Positions 48,201 through 56,896 of a stretch of 64,000 nucleotides of DNA are shown one piece after another. This DNA is from Nitrosomonas sp. GTDB lineage: Bacteria; Pseudomonadota; Gammaproteobacteria; Burkholderiales; Nitrosomonadaceae. Every line of letters starts with the position of its first letter. Position 1 is the first letter of the stretch. Below the pieces are notes generated by a model. It saw only the letters and a list, made by a program, of their open reading frames with translations, made no database searches and was not told the origin of the DNA. The position numbers and the translations under genes were made by a program. Location of the stretch: positions 1-64,000 of the forward strand of contig NZ_JAKFWH010000060.1 of assembly GCF_021731985.1 (NCBI RefSeq), given 5' to 3'.

Positions 48201-50648
48201 CTATTTTTCCGTGCGCGACGGCAGTCGTCTATGCTCGGTTTTAGGGTGCTGGGTCAATTGACAAGCGCGGCGGAAAACCAGCAACGCTCGCTGCGCATAC
48301 CCCAGAACCGTATCCGGTGAGTAACCCATTGTCCGGCTTTGTTCGGTAAGTCCCGCTGGGCAGCCGGTTAGCAATTCCAATCCTTGTGTCACATGTTCCA
48401 TTGTATGAATCGCAAACAAGCCTTTCTCAACGGCTTCAATAATCTTGTAATCCAGTACCAAGTGTTGCCGGTTATGGTGTGGAATCAGCACACCTTGCTC
48501 ACCGTTTAAACCCATTTTTTCACACAACTTGAAATAACCTTCAATCTTGTCATTAATGCCGCCAACCGGCAGCACCTCACCGTATTGATTCAGTGCACCG
48601 GTCACCGCAATACTTTGTTTCAGCGGCGCTTCCGCCAGCGATGACAGCAAAACGAAAAACTCGGCGCAGGAAGCGGAATCCCCCTCGATGCTGGAGTATT
48701 CCTGCTCAAAAACTATCGATGCACTGAGTGCAATCGGTGCAATATGCGTAAAGAGTCCGGTCAGGTAGTTTTGCAATATGAACATGCCCTTATCGTGGAT
48801 CGGTCCGGACATATCCACTTCACGGGCGATATTCAGCACCCCGTCTTCCCCGGCAAAAGTGCGTGCAGTGACGCGTACCGGCGTACCAAAGCGATGATCG
48901 CCCAAATCGATCTGCGTCAATGCGTTGAGTTGTCCTACTTCAGCACCCTGTAATGTAATGGCAATTTCGCCTTCGATAATGGATTCCTGCAAGCGCAAAT
49001 CCGGATAGTTATGCCGGAGTGTGCGCGCTTGAAGCGCTGCGGAAATGTCCGCCACTTCCACGACACACCCGTGACGGGCACTGCATAAGGCGGCACTCTC
49101 CAGCACCAGCATTTCGGTGCGCGCAAAAATTGCGCTTTGACGTTTTTGATCCTCCACTTCCCGGTGCGATTCTTCCAGTAACCGCGCGACTGCAGCAGCA
49201 GAAAAATGCGGTAACTTTGCCGCTTCGCAGGCGTGCGCGACAAAAACAGACGATGCCTGGTAGGTTTCCGCGCTGGCGATGAAGCTTCCGGAAAAATCCA
49301 CTTTCACACGGAAGCGCCGCATGAATTCAGGATCAATTTCCTCCAATTCATAATATTCATCCCGCGATCCGATCAAGACAATCTTGACATTCACGTCCAC
49401 CGCCTCCGGTTCGAGGGATACAGGCGTATTCGAGGTTAATGCGGAGCCGGGCTCTTCGATTTGTAACCGCTTACTGCGTAAGAATCGCCGTAGCTTTACC
49501 CATAACTGGCCATCCGTCAGCAAATCATCCAGGTGCAACATAATATATCCGCCGTGCGCCTTTAATAAACTGCCGGCCCGTATGCGCATGAAATTGGTTT
49601 TTAGTTTTCCATCCTCAAACTGATAATCGATACTGCCAAACAATGCATACGCAGAGGGGTTATCTTCAATAATGACCGGCGCGCCGTGCAAATCCGCGTT
49701 GTCCACGACGAGATTGATCTGATAACGCGAGAAAATCTGATGCAATTGCGTTTCCCGCTTCTCTTCATCGGCGTTATTCGTTTCGAACAGCGCCAGATTA
49801 TCGAGAATATCCGATTCCATCCGTTCAAAATAAGTTTTCAGCCGTTCTTGTGCCGGTAATTCATTTTGGATTTTCTGCAACGCAAGGTTCAACAAAGGTT
49901 GCACGCTGTGGCGTTGGAGTGCCGCCAACGTTACATTCTTGTCTTTCTCCACGCACTGGAATTCTTCAAAATACAGCACAATCGCCTCATGTAACGCTTG
50001 CTCGGCCTGCTCTATTTCCGTCCTGCGAGCCTTGGGCAGTTTTAATAAATTTTCTGCCGTGAGAATTTCGCCCTTTTCATCCAGCAAAGTAAAAACAATT
50101 TGTTCGTCTTCGCAGTGAATGGTGAAATGCAGCGATTCCGCAATCTTGTCCAGCTTGGCATACGCTTGCGTCGCTTCCGTTTTGAATTTCTTCTCAGTGT
50201 GATCACTTTTGAGCTTGAAGTCTTGCCCGCTCAGGCATTGCGCGATTTCCGCCGGTAGCGATTTTGCCAGTTGCAGCAGCGATTGGCGCAGCACTCGCCC
50301 CTGCCCGGCAGGCAAGTGCAAAGCCAGCGGTTTCTCAGGCGCGATAAAATTGTACAGGTAGCACAAATCCGCTGGCACTGGCTGATCAGCCGCCGCGTCA
50401 ATCATCGCTTGATGCAACAACGAAGTGCGCCCCGACCCGGCTTCCCCCAGCACAAACAAATGATAATCCGGCTGCATCATGCCAAGACCAAAACGCACAG
50501 CCACTTCCGCCCGCTCCTGTCCGATCCAGGATAACGGCCGTTGCAGCAATTCCGAAGTATCTAAAAACCCCAGCGAGGCCGGGTCGATGGTGATGCGTAA
50601 TTGGGAAGAATCTAAAGATGGAGTCGACATGTTTGGGTTAGTAACCAT
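48201..50648 (-). CDS. Lon-family ATP-dependent protease (LonB/LonC-like)
   Basis: An 815-residue AAA+ protease without the N-terminal Lon substrate domain. Walker A is GEAGSGRTSL (about 67-76), Walker B-like HGGYIMLHLDDLL, and the Lon protease domain has the catalytic Ser in EGDSASCAEF and Lys in GGINDKIEGYF. It resembles E. coli YcbZ and archaeal LonB in domain order but has a long helical insertion (about 130-320). The start may be the ATG at 50630 (MSTPSLDSS) instead of 50648. Substrates are unknown. Confidence 0.9.
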   Translation of the reverse strand: MVTNPNMSTPSLDSSQLRITIDPASLGFLDTSELLQRPLSWIGQERAEVAVRFGLGMMQPDYHLFVLGEAGSGRTSLLHQAMIDAAADQPVPADLCYLYNFIAPEKPLALHLPAGQGRVLRQSLLQLAKSLPAEIAQCLSGQDFKLKSDHTEKKFKTEATQAYAKLDKIAESLHFTIHCEDEQIVFTLLDEKGEILTAENLLKLPKARRTEIEQAEQALHEAIVLYFEEFQCVEKDKNVTLAALQRHSVQPLLNLALQKIQNELPAQERLKTYFERMESDILDNLALFETNNADEEKRETQLHQIFSRYQINLVVDNADLHGAPVIIEDNPSAYALFGSIDYQFEDGKLKTNFMRIRAGSLLKAHGGYIMLHLDDLLTDGQLWVKLRRFLRSKRLQIEEPGSALTSNTPVSLEPEAVDVNVKIVLIGSRDEYYELEEIDPEFMRRFRVKVDFSGSFIASAETYQASSVFVAHACEAAKLPHFSAAAVARLLEESHREVEDQKRQSAIFARTEMLVLESAALCSARHGCVVEVADISAALQARTLRHNYPDLRLQESIIEGEIAITLQGAEVGQLNALTQIDLGDHRFGTPVRVTARTFAGEDGVLNIAREVDMSGPIHDKGMFILQNYLTGLFTHIAPIALSASIVFEQEYSSIEGDSASCAEFFVLLSSLAEAPLKQSIAVTGALNQYGEVLPVGGINDKIEGYFKLCEKMGLNGEQGVLIPHHNRQHLVLDYKIIEAVEKGLFAIHTMEHVTQGLELLTGCPAGLTEQSRTMGYSPDTVLGYAQRALLVFRRACQLTQHPKTEHRRLPSRTEK

Positions 50649-50938
50649 AGGGCGAGAGTTTTCGAGAATTGCCGGTATTGTACCTATTAAGAGACTATTG
50701 CGTCATGGAGTAATCCAACCAGTCAGGTATCGGTTATCTGGGATCACTGTATTTTGTCGATTTCAATGCGTTTGAGATCCTCATTTAGATTTAAGAACAT
50801 AAAATTATTTGTAGGAATTACTGTAAAGTTTTAAGTAATTAATCCGAAAAAGTCATGACATTTGTACTACAGCTTTGAAGTAAGCATTTCGCTGCTCAAA
50901 GTATTCGATTTTACGAATTTGTAATGTTAAGGGTTATG

Positions 50939-52270
50939 ATGAATCGGCTATTAATTTGTAACAGTCAGCGGAACGAGCTGGATTCGCTCCAGGCAGTACT
51001 CAGCAAATATACTTTGCACTTAATGGACTCTTGGGATAACAAGCCGGTTAATCTCGACGGGATTGATGCCATCATCCTGGACGTAAATTTTACGCAAGCG
51101 CAAGGACTCGATTTTCTGATGGAGGTTTGCAGCAAAACCTATATCCCAGTTCTGCTCATCACCCCTCCTGATGACCCGCAATGCGCCATTGAGGCCCGTC
51201 GAATCGGCGCATTCAATTATTGCGTCAAAACCGGCAAGCTAAATTCTGTGTTGGAAATGGCCGTGCGCGAAATGCTCTTTGCTTTTAGTGATCAGCGAGA
51301 ATTGAAACGCACGATCATGGCTCAAAAAGCCCGTATTACGGAGCTGGAAGCGCAACTCAACGCAAAAACAGGTGGTGAAGCTGAAGTGCGTTCAACTGAC
51401 AAGGCACTGCCAACCAACCAACACAAGCGTGCGCCCATGTTGCAGGAAATTGCCAAGCGTTTAAACAATGGAGAAATTAATCTGCCGAGTTTCCCCAGCA
51501 TCAGTCTTGAAATGGATCGATTGGTCCAAAGAGATGCCGGGATTGAAGAAATCGCAATTTTACTCAGAAAAGATATGGTGATCAGTGCCAAGCTGATCAG
51601 CGTAGCCAATTCTCCACGCTACGGCGGATTGCGGCAAAGCACCACGGTCGATCAAGCGATCAATGTTCTGGGTCTGAGCACCACGAAGGAATACGTCGAT
51701 ATCATCGCGAATCGCGCGTTATATATGGCGCGCAACCCAAAATATCAGGCTGCGCTGAAGGATCTTTGGAAACATGGCGTAGCGTGCGCTCATGCTTCTT
51801 ACCGGATAGCACAACTTGCCAAGCTCTCAAAACCCTGTGAAGTGTTCTTCATGGGACTGATGCACGATATCGGCAAGCTCTTTCTGCTGCAGGTCATCTC
51901 GGAATTGCAAGCCCGGGATGTCATTGATCCGGCTACTTCCAAAGACACACTGGATGCATTTTTGGAAAAGCATCACGGCCTGTTTGGCCGCAAGCTCCTG
52001 GAAATCTGGAAATTACCGCCGGAAATCACAATAGTCGCACAATTTCACGACGCCCTCGACCAGTCAACATCCGTTACACGAGAGCTGCTTGCCGTCTCGT
52101 TAGGGAATCTGCTGGCAAAATGCGCCGGGTACGGCATTTATAACGAAAAACGGGACGATCCGCTAATGGAAAGTACAGCCAAATCCATCGGACTCGATAT
52201 CACCAGTATCCAAAAAGTGCTTAACGAATTGACCGTGTTTATGGAAGAAACCGGATTGAGCTTTGATTAA
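50939..52270 (+). CDS. Receiver-like plus HDOD signalling protein
   Basis: A 443-residue cytoplasmic protein. Residues 1-120 resemble a response-regulator receiver (AIILDVNFTQAQGLDFL). A short coiled-coil (LKRTIMAQKARITELEAQL) follows, then an HDOD domain (about 170-380; SFPSISLEMDRL, ISVANSPRYGG, FMGLMHDIGKLFLL). HDOD proteins act in signalling without the full HD active site. ATG at 50939 is best placed after AAGGG; ATGs at 50924 and 50936 are alternatives. Confidence 0.85.
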   Translation: MNRLLICNSQRNELDSLQAVLSKYTLHLMDSWDNKPVNLDGIDAIILDVNFTQAQGLDFLMEVCSKTYIPVLLITPPDDPQCAIEARRIGAFNYCVKTGKLNSVLEMAVREMLFAFSDQRELKRTIMAQKARITELEAQLNAKTGGEAEVRSTDKALPTNQHKRAPMLQEIAKRLNNGEINLPSFPSISLEMDRLVQRDAGIEEIAILLRKDMVISAKLISVANSPRYGGLRQSTTVDQAINVLGLSTTKEYVDIIANRALYMARNPKYQAALKDLWKHGVACAHASYRIAQLAKLSKPCEVFFMGLMHDIGKLFLLQVISELQARDVIDPATSKDTLDAFLEKHHGLFGRKLLEIWKLPPEITIVAQFHDALDQSTSVTRELLAVSLGNLLAKCAGYGIYNEKRDDPLMESTAKSIGLDITSIQKVLNELTVFMEETGLSFD

Positions 52271-52502
52271 CCGGTATTTTTCATGAATCAACTATTAGAA
52301 TTGCTTGTAGAATAAGCTGAAAACTCTAAGGAGAAAATAGAATAATCTAAATGAGTCTGATATGATCGAATTAAGAGCTAATCAATTGATTAATTTTCAT
52401 AAAACATAACGGGATATCATGAAGCTTGCCGCATTGGATCTTAATTTTTACGCAATCAATCGTTTTATTTCTGAAATTTTCTTAGAGTTGGAACTATAGC
52501 CC

Positions 52503-53333
52503 GTGCGCAAAGTTATCCCGTCGCCCGTGATTGCTATTGCCGCTGAGATAATGTCCCACCGTGAAACGCACGCCTCGATGGACAACTTATTCATGTATGC
52601 CGGTGCTCCTGGCGCCCCTCCGGAAGGGAGCAAAAAGGTGAAGGCTCAAGAGTGGCTGCGCCGTGCGAATACAGATGGGTCTGTTCAACCACTTAAAGTT
52701 CTCGGACGGTTAATCGAAGGTTACATGGAAGAGCCGCCTCCCGAAGACAACCCATTCGACGACACTACAGAAGACACTCCGTCTCCCACTCAAACACAAG
52801 ATCAAGAAAAGCTAACCAAGATTCTCGGTCGTTGTGAATTACAATACGTCCGTGGCGGCTCAATTGTTGGAGCCCTCGGTATTCCTTCTAGAACGCTTGA
52901 GGAGTTTGTTCGAGAGAGGGACATCGCCGCACTGGAACATGAATTCAATCGTGCACTTGAGAACGTTGATAAAGATCCACGGGAGGCCATTTCTGCTGCG
53001 AGCAATATTCTCGAAACTCTCTGCAAAGTTTACATTGAGGAACAAGGACTCGAAATGCCTGCAAGGCAAGACCTTAAACCCGTGTGGAATGTCGTTCGTA
53101 AAGACCTCGGTTTCGATCCCGGTCGAGTGGAAGATCAAGATCTACAAACTATTCTCACGGGCTTATTCGCGCTCGTTGATGGAATTGGCGCACTGAGGAC
53201 CCATGCTAGTTCTGCACACGGTGCAGGAAAGAAATCATACAAAATAGAGTCAAGACACTCACGCCTCGCGGTTCATTCTGCACATACCGTTGCACTGTTT
53301 GTCCTTGAATCTTGGGAGCGCAAGAAGAAATGA
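52503..53333 (+). CDS. Abortive infection (Abi_C-type) family protein
   Basis: A 276-residue protein starting with GTG. The N-terminal half is predicted helical with an acidic linker (about 78-100). The C-terminal 130 residues match the Abi_C pattern: EHEFNRALENVDKDPREAISAASNILETL (broken over two helices), then DGIGALRTHASSAHG and AVHSAHTVALFVLESWE. The family includes phage-exclusion proteins, but its mode of action is not established. It is a lone gene between HDOD and DUF2269 genes. Confidence 0.75.
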   Translation: MRKVIPSPVIAIAAEIMSHRETHASMDNLFMYAGAPGAPPEGSKKVKAQEWLRRANTDGSVQPLKVLGRLIEGYMEEPPPEDNPFDDTTEDTPSPTQTQDQEKLTKILGRCELQYVRGGSIVGALGIPSRTLEEFVRERDIAALEHEFNRALENVDKDPREAISAASNILETLCKVYIEEQGLEMPARQDLKPVWNVVRKDLGFDPGRVEDQDLQTILTGLFALVDGIGALRTHASSAHGAGKKSYKIESRHSRLAVHSAHTVALFVLESWERKKK

Positions 53334-53406
53334 ATTTCACCTCCTGGGTAGTTATCCTGACACTGCGCGATAAAGTCCAGCAGTTCTTCACTAAGGACCC
53401 AAAACC

Positions 53407-53985
53407 ATGACCTACGAACTGCTAAAACTCGCGCACATCATCGGTGCCGTCTTGATTGGCGGCGGTTTGATCGGTGTTTGGTTGAGTGATTTGCGATCCC
53501 GGCAATCGCGTGAGCTGGTGCGTTTTTCCGAGTCCGTGCGCAACATTGCGGTGTTTTACGACGGCGTCGTGGTTCCGGGTGCAATTGTTCTCCTCATCTC
53601 CGGTACCTGGTTGATTGTTGAGTTCTACGGCGGCTGGAATTTTATTTCCATACCCTGGCTTGCGGGCATGGTCTTCCTGTTTGTTTTTGAGTTCATCGAA
53701 GGCAATACCGTTACCCGGATCTACTTCTTGCGCTTGCGGCGTTTGACTCAAGAGGCTTTACACGTTGGCGAATTTACGCCTGAACTGGAAAAAGCGCGCG
53801 CTGAAAATATTCCGGCATTCACGCACTTTCTCGATTTACCCATGCTGTTCCTGATCATCACGTTGGGCGCGCTCAAGCCCGACAATTGGGACGTGTTTGT
53901 TGTGGGCTCATTGTTCGCGATAGCGCTTGCCGTTGCCCTTACGGTATTCATTCCGCGTCTTTATCCCTGGACGGCAAAACAATAA
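53407..53985 (+). CDS. DUF2269 integral membrane protein
   Basis: A 192-residue inner-membrane protein with about four to five helices: KLAHIIGAVLIGGGLIG at the N-terminus, VVPGAIVLLISGTWLIVEF, IPWLAGMVFLFVFEFIEG, and a C-terminal pair. DUF2269 members have unknown function; the HIIGA-type N-terminal His is typical. It lies 200 bp before the ars genes and need not be part of them. Confidence 0.8.
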   Translation: MTYELLKLAHIIGAVLIGGGLIGVWLSDLRSRQSRELVRFSESVRNIAVFYDGVVVPGAIVLLISGTWLIVEFYGGWNFISIPWLAGMVFLFVFEFIEGNTVTRIYFLRLRRLTQEALHVGEFTPELEKARAENIPAFTHFLDLPMLFLIITLGALKPDNWDVFVVGSLFAIALAVALTVFIPRLYPWTAKQ

Positions 53986-54080
53986 GCCGTTGTTACGCCG
54001 CCACGCACACCAACGCAACCGCACCACCCCTCGCCTGACCAGGTCGCCTGACTTTGGCCATTAGGGCGTTTTAAAAGAAC

Positions 54081-54120
54081 TGTCAATTCCCAAAGATTCC
54101 TCACCGCGTTCGGAATGACA
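54081..54120 (+). repeat. Shortened copy of the 71-bp repeat (copy G)
   Basis: A 40-bp relic with both ends of the family (TGTCA... and ...CGGAATGACA) but about 31 internal bases missing, ending 33 bp before the arsR -35 box. Confidence 0.75.
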
Positions 54121-54153
54121 AATGAGGTTTCTGAATAAATTTCAGCAAAAGAA

Positions 54154-54187
54154 TTGACATAATTCATTATTTCCAATATTATGGAAA
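54154..54187 (+). promoter_or_regulatory. arsR promoter with overlapping operator
   Basis: -35 TTGACA (54154-54159), exactly 17 bases, then -10 TATTAT (54177-54182). A dyad TTTCC-AATATTAT-GGAAA (54170-54187) covers the -10 box, as expected for ArsR self-repression. The expected transcription start, about seven bases after the -10, falls on the arsR ATG itself at 54189. Confidence 0.85.
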
Positions 54188-54188
54188 C

Positions 54189-54518
54189 ATGGAAATGGAT
54201 ATTGCAATTAAAGCGCTTGCCGCCCTAGCACAGGAAACCCGCCTCACGATTTTCCGGGTTCTGGTTCAGGCTGGCGAATCGGGGCTTCCGGCGGGTCAGC
54301 TTGCCAAGGAATTAAACATCCCTAATGCAACGTTATCTTTTCATCTAAAAGAATTGACGCATGCAGAGCTGGTCATTGCCCGGCAGGAAAGCCGCTTTAT
54401 TTATTACTCGGCGAATTTTGCAACCATGAATGCGTTATTGGGTTATCTCACCGAGAATTGCTGCATCGGCATTCCGTGCAGTTCCGCTGAAGTTTGCTGT
54501 GATGAAAACAACAGCTAA
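54189..54518 (+). CDS. arsR: ArsR-family arsenite-responsive repressor
   Basis: A 109-residue winged-helix repressor (LAALAQETRLTIFRVLVQAG, recognition helix IPNATLSFHLKELTHA). The C-terminal end has a Cys cluster (ENCCIGIPC...EVCC) that probably binds As(III), the arrangement of C-terminal-Cys ArsR proteins rather than the ELCVCDL type. No Shine-Dalgarno precedes the ATG, and the promoter geometry predicts a leaderless mRNA; a second in-frame ATG is at 54195. arsD follows. Confidence 0.92.
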   Translation: MEMDIAIKALAALAQETRLTIFRVLVQAGESGLPAGQLAKELNIPNATLSFHLKELTHAELVIARQESRFIYYSANFATMNALLGYLTENCCIGIPCSSAEVCCDENNS

Positions 54519-54563
54519 TATTTGACTATCGAAACTTTATTACCACAACCTTGGAGAATCAAA

Positions 54564-54914
54564 ATGACAACTATTCACGTATTTGACCCTGCTTCATGCT
54601 GTAGCTCAGGCGTTTGCGGTTCCGACGTAGACCAAGAATTGGTCGGTTTTTCCGCTGATGTCGATTGGGTCAAACAGCACGATGTTGCAATCGAGCGTTT
54701 TAATCTGGCACAGCAACCCATGGCTTTTGCAGACAATTCTACGGTGAAAGGATTCCTGGACCGCTCCGGTGCTGAAGCGCTGCCATTAATACTGGTAGAC
54801 GGAGAAGTGGCATTAGCAGGCCGCTACCCGCAGCGTAGCGAACTCGCGCGCTGGGCGGGGATCCCTCTGGAGGAAGAAGTCGAAGAGTCGAGTTGTTGCG
54901 GCGGCTGTTGCTAA
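54564..54914 (+). CDS. arsD: ArsD arsenic metallochaperone
   Basis: A 116-residue chaperone that hands As(III)/Sb(III) to ArsA. Cys12-Cys13 and Cys18 (ASCCSSGVC) are the metal site, and two vicinal pairs end the protein (SSCCGGCC). ATG at 54564 follows a GGAG; the frame is open earlier. A 71-bp repeat separates it from arsA. Confidence 0.93.
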   Translation: MTTIHVFDPASCCSSGVCGSDVDQELVGFSADVDWVKQHDVAIERFNLAQQPMAFADNSTVKGFLDRSGAEALPLILVDGEVALAGRYPQRSELARWAGIPLEEEVEESSCCGGCC

Positions 54915-54937
54915 GGAAATTCTGAATAATCCCTCTT

Positions 54938-55041
54938 TGCCATTCCGAACACAGCGAGGAATCTTTGCGAATCAACACTATAGATTTCTCGCTGTGCTCG
55001 AAATGACAAGATTACCGTTCGTCCTGAGCCTGTCGAAGGAC
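54938..55041. repeat. 71-bp repeat copy H plus a second short repeat
   Basis: 54938-55008 is a full copy of the 71-bp family (orientation of copy B, first base pair drifted to TGCCA). 55017-55041, GTTCGTCCTGAGCC...AAGGAC, is a separate short palindromic repeat common in proteobacterial genomes. Both lie between arsD and arsA. Confidence 0.8.
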
Positions 55042-55078
55042 TTAATCAGAGCTTCCTTAAAGTAACCTCGATCCCATC

Positions 55079-56836
55079 ATGACCAAACTCAAATTTCTCA
55101 ATCAGCCGCCGCGTTTTCTGTTTTTTACCGGTAAAGGCGGGGTCGGCAAAACGTCATTGGCTTGCGCCACGGCGATAACACTGGCTGATGCAGGTCAGCG
55201 GGTGTTATTGGTCAGCACCGATCCGGCTTCTAACGTTGGCCAGGTATTCGGTATCACGATTGGAAATCAGGTTACGGCGATTACCGCAGTACCCCGTTTA
55301 GCCGCCATGGAAATAGACCCGCAAGCGGCGGCCCAAGCTTACCGCGACCGCATTGTCGGCCCGGTGCGCGGTGTGCTGCCGGATGCAGTAGTTAAAGGTA
55401 TCGAAGAGCAATTATCCGGTGCTTGCACGACTGAGATAGCCGCCTTCGATGAATTTACCGCGCTTTTGACCGATTCGGTGCTGACTGCAGACTACGATCA
55501 TATTATCTTCGACACCGCACCAACCGGCCACACCATCCGGTTGCTGCAATTACCCGGCGCGTGGAGTGATTTTCTTGCGGCAGGCAAAGGTGATGCCTCT
55601 TGTCTTGGCCCATTAGCTGGTTTGGAAAAACAGCGTGCTCAGTACAAAGCAGCAGTAGATGCTCTCGCTGACTCGGAGCGTAGCCGATTGGTATTGGTGG
55701 CTCGTGCGCAACAAGCCACGTTACGCGAGGTAGCGCGGACGCATGAAGAATTAACGGTTATCGGCTTGACGAAACAATTTCTGGTGATCAATGGCATGCT
55801 GCCGCAAGCCGAAACATCGCGAGATCCTTTAGCCGCCGCAATCTTCCAGCGCGAACAAAAAGCTCTGGCGGCCATGCCGGAAGTCCTCGGCCAACTGCCT
55901 TGCGACCGCATTGCGCTTAAATCATTCAACCTAGTCGGATTGACCGCGTTACGGAAATTACTGACTGATGCTTTACCTGACGAAGGTGGCAAAGAAATTA
56001 CGCATACTGCAATCCCATTCCCCAGTTTATCCAGTTTGACTGATGAAATTGCCAAAGACGGATGCGGTTTAATCATGCTCATGGGCAAAGGCGGTGTTGG
56101 TAAAACCACACTGGCTGCTGCTATTGCCGTGAATCTCGCACATCGTGGCTTGCCAGTACATCTGACCACCTCAGACCCGGCAGCGCATTTAAGCGAAACG
56201 CTCAATGGGGCGATGGCTAATCTGGCGGTAGACCGGATTGATCCGCATGTGGAAACCGAGCGTTACCGTCAGCATGTCCTGGAATCCAAGGGCGCACATC
56301 TGGATGCCAAAGGCCGAGCCTTGCTGGAAGAAGACTTACGTTCGCCTTGCACCGAAGAAATTGCGGTATTTCAGGCATTCTCACGAATGATCCGGGAAGC
56401 GGGTAAGAAATTTGTCGTGATGGACACTGCACCAACCGGTCACACGTTATTATTATTGGATGCTACCGGCGCTTATCATCGCGAAGTCATCAAACAAATG
56501 GACCCTTCCATCGTGCATTACGCAACGCCGATGATGCAACTGCAAAATCCCAAGCAAACTAAAATATTGCTAGTGACATTGGCGGAAACGACGCCAGTAC
56601 TGGAAGCCGCTAACTTACAAGTTGATTTGCGCCGTGCTGGTATTGAACCTTGGGCATGGATCATTAATAACAGCGTCGCTGCAACCACTGTCCTCTCACC
56701 CTTATTGTGCCAGCGCGCTAGTAACGAGCTAACAGAAATTGAAACAGTTTCGTCTATTCACGCACAACGCTATGCCGTCGTGCCTTTGCTTAAAGAAGAG
56801 CCGGTCGGCGTACAGAAGTTATTGGAATTAGCCTAA
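55079..56836 (+). CDS. arsA: Arsenite-activated pump ATPase ArsA
   Basis: A 585-residue ATPase with two homologous halves, each with a P-loop (GKGGVGKTSLA near 18; GKGGVGKTTLA near 336). The three metal-binding cysteines are all present: C116 (GACTTEIA), C175 (DASCLGP) and C424 (SPCTEEIA), matching the triad of E. coli ArsA. The signature DTAPTGHT occurs in both halves. ArsA powers the permease ArsB, yet no arsB or acr3 gene lies in the window; the next gene is on the other strand. Confidence 0.94.
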   Translation: MTKLKFLNQPPRFLFFTGKGGVGKTSLACATAITLADAGQRVLLVSTDPASNVGQVFGITIGNQVTAITAVPRLAAMEIDPQAAAQAYRDRIVGPVRGVLPDAVVKGIEEQLSGACTTEIAAFDEFTALLTDSVLTADYDHIIFDTAPTGHTIRLLQLPGAWSDFLAAGKGDASCLGPLAGLEKQRAQYKAAVDALADSERSRLVLVARAQQATLREVARTHEELTVIGLTKQFLVINGMLPQAETSRDPLAAAIFQREQKALAAMPEVLGQLPCDRIALKSFNLVGLTALRKLLTDALPDEGGKEITHTAIPFPSLSSLTDEIAKDGCGLIMLMGKGGVGKTTLAAAIAVNLAHRGLPVHLTTSDPAAHLSETLNGAMANLAVDRIDPHVETERYRQHVLESKGAHLDAKGRALLEEDLRSPCTEEIAVFQAFSRMIREAGKKFVVMDTAPTGHTLLLLDATGAYHREVIKQMDPSIVHYATPMMQLQNPKQTKILLVTLAETTPVLEAANLQVDLRRAGIEPWAWIINNSVAATTVLSPLLCQRASNELTEIETVSSIHAQRYAVVPLLKEEPVGVQKLLELA

Positions 56837-56896
56837 AGCAAATGTTCCGCACAAACGCACAAAATTTCTAAGCTATTATCTGATCCCATTGCCACA

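Noticed and set aside
53422..53751. 109-codon frame antisense to the DUF2269 gene
   Set aside because: Complement of a clear membrane-protein gene; hydrophilic and without family resemblance.
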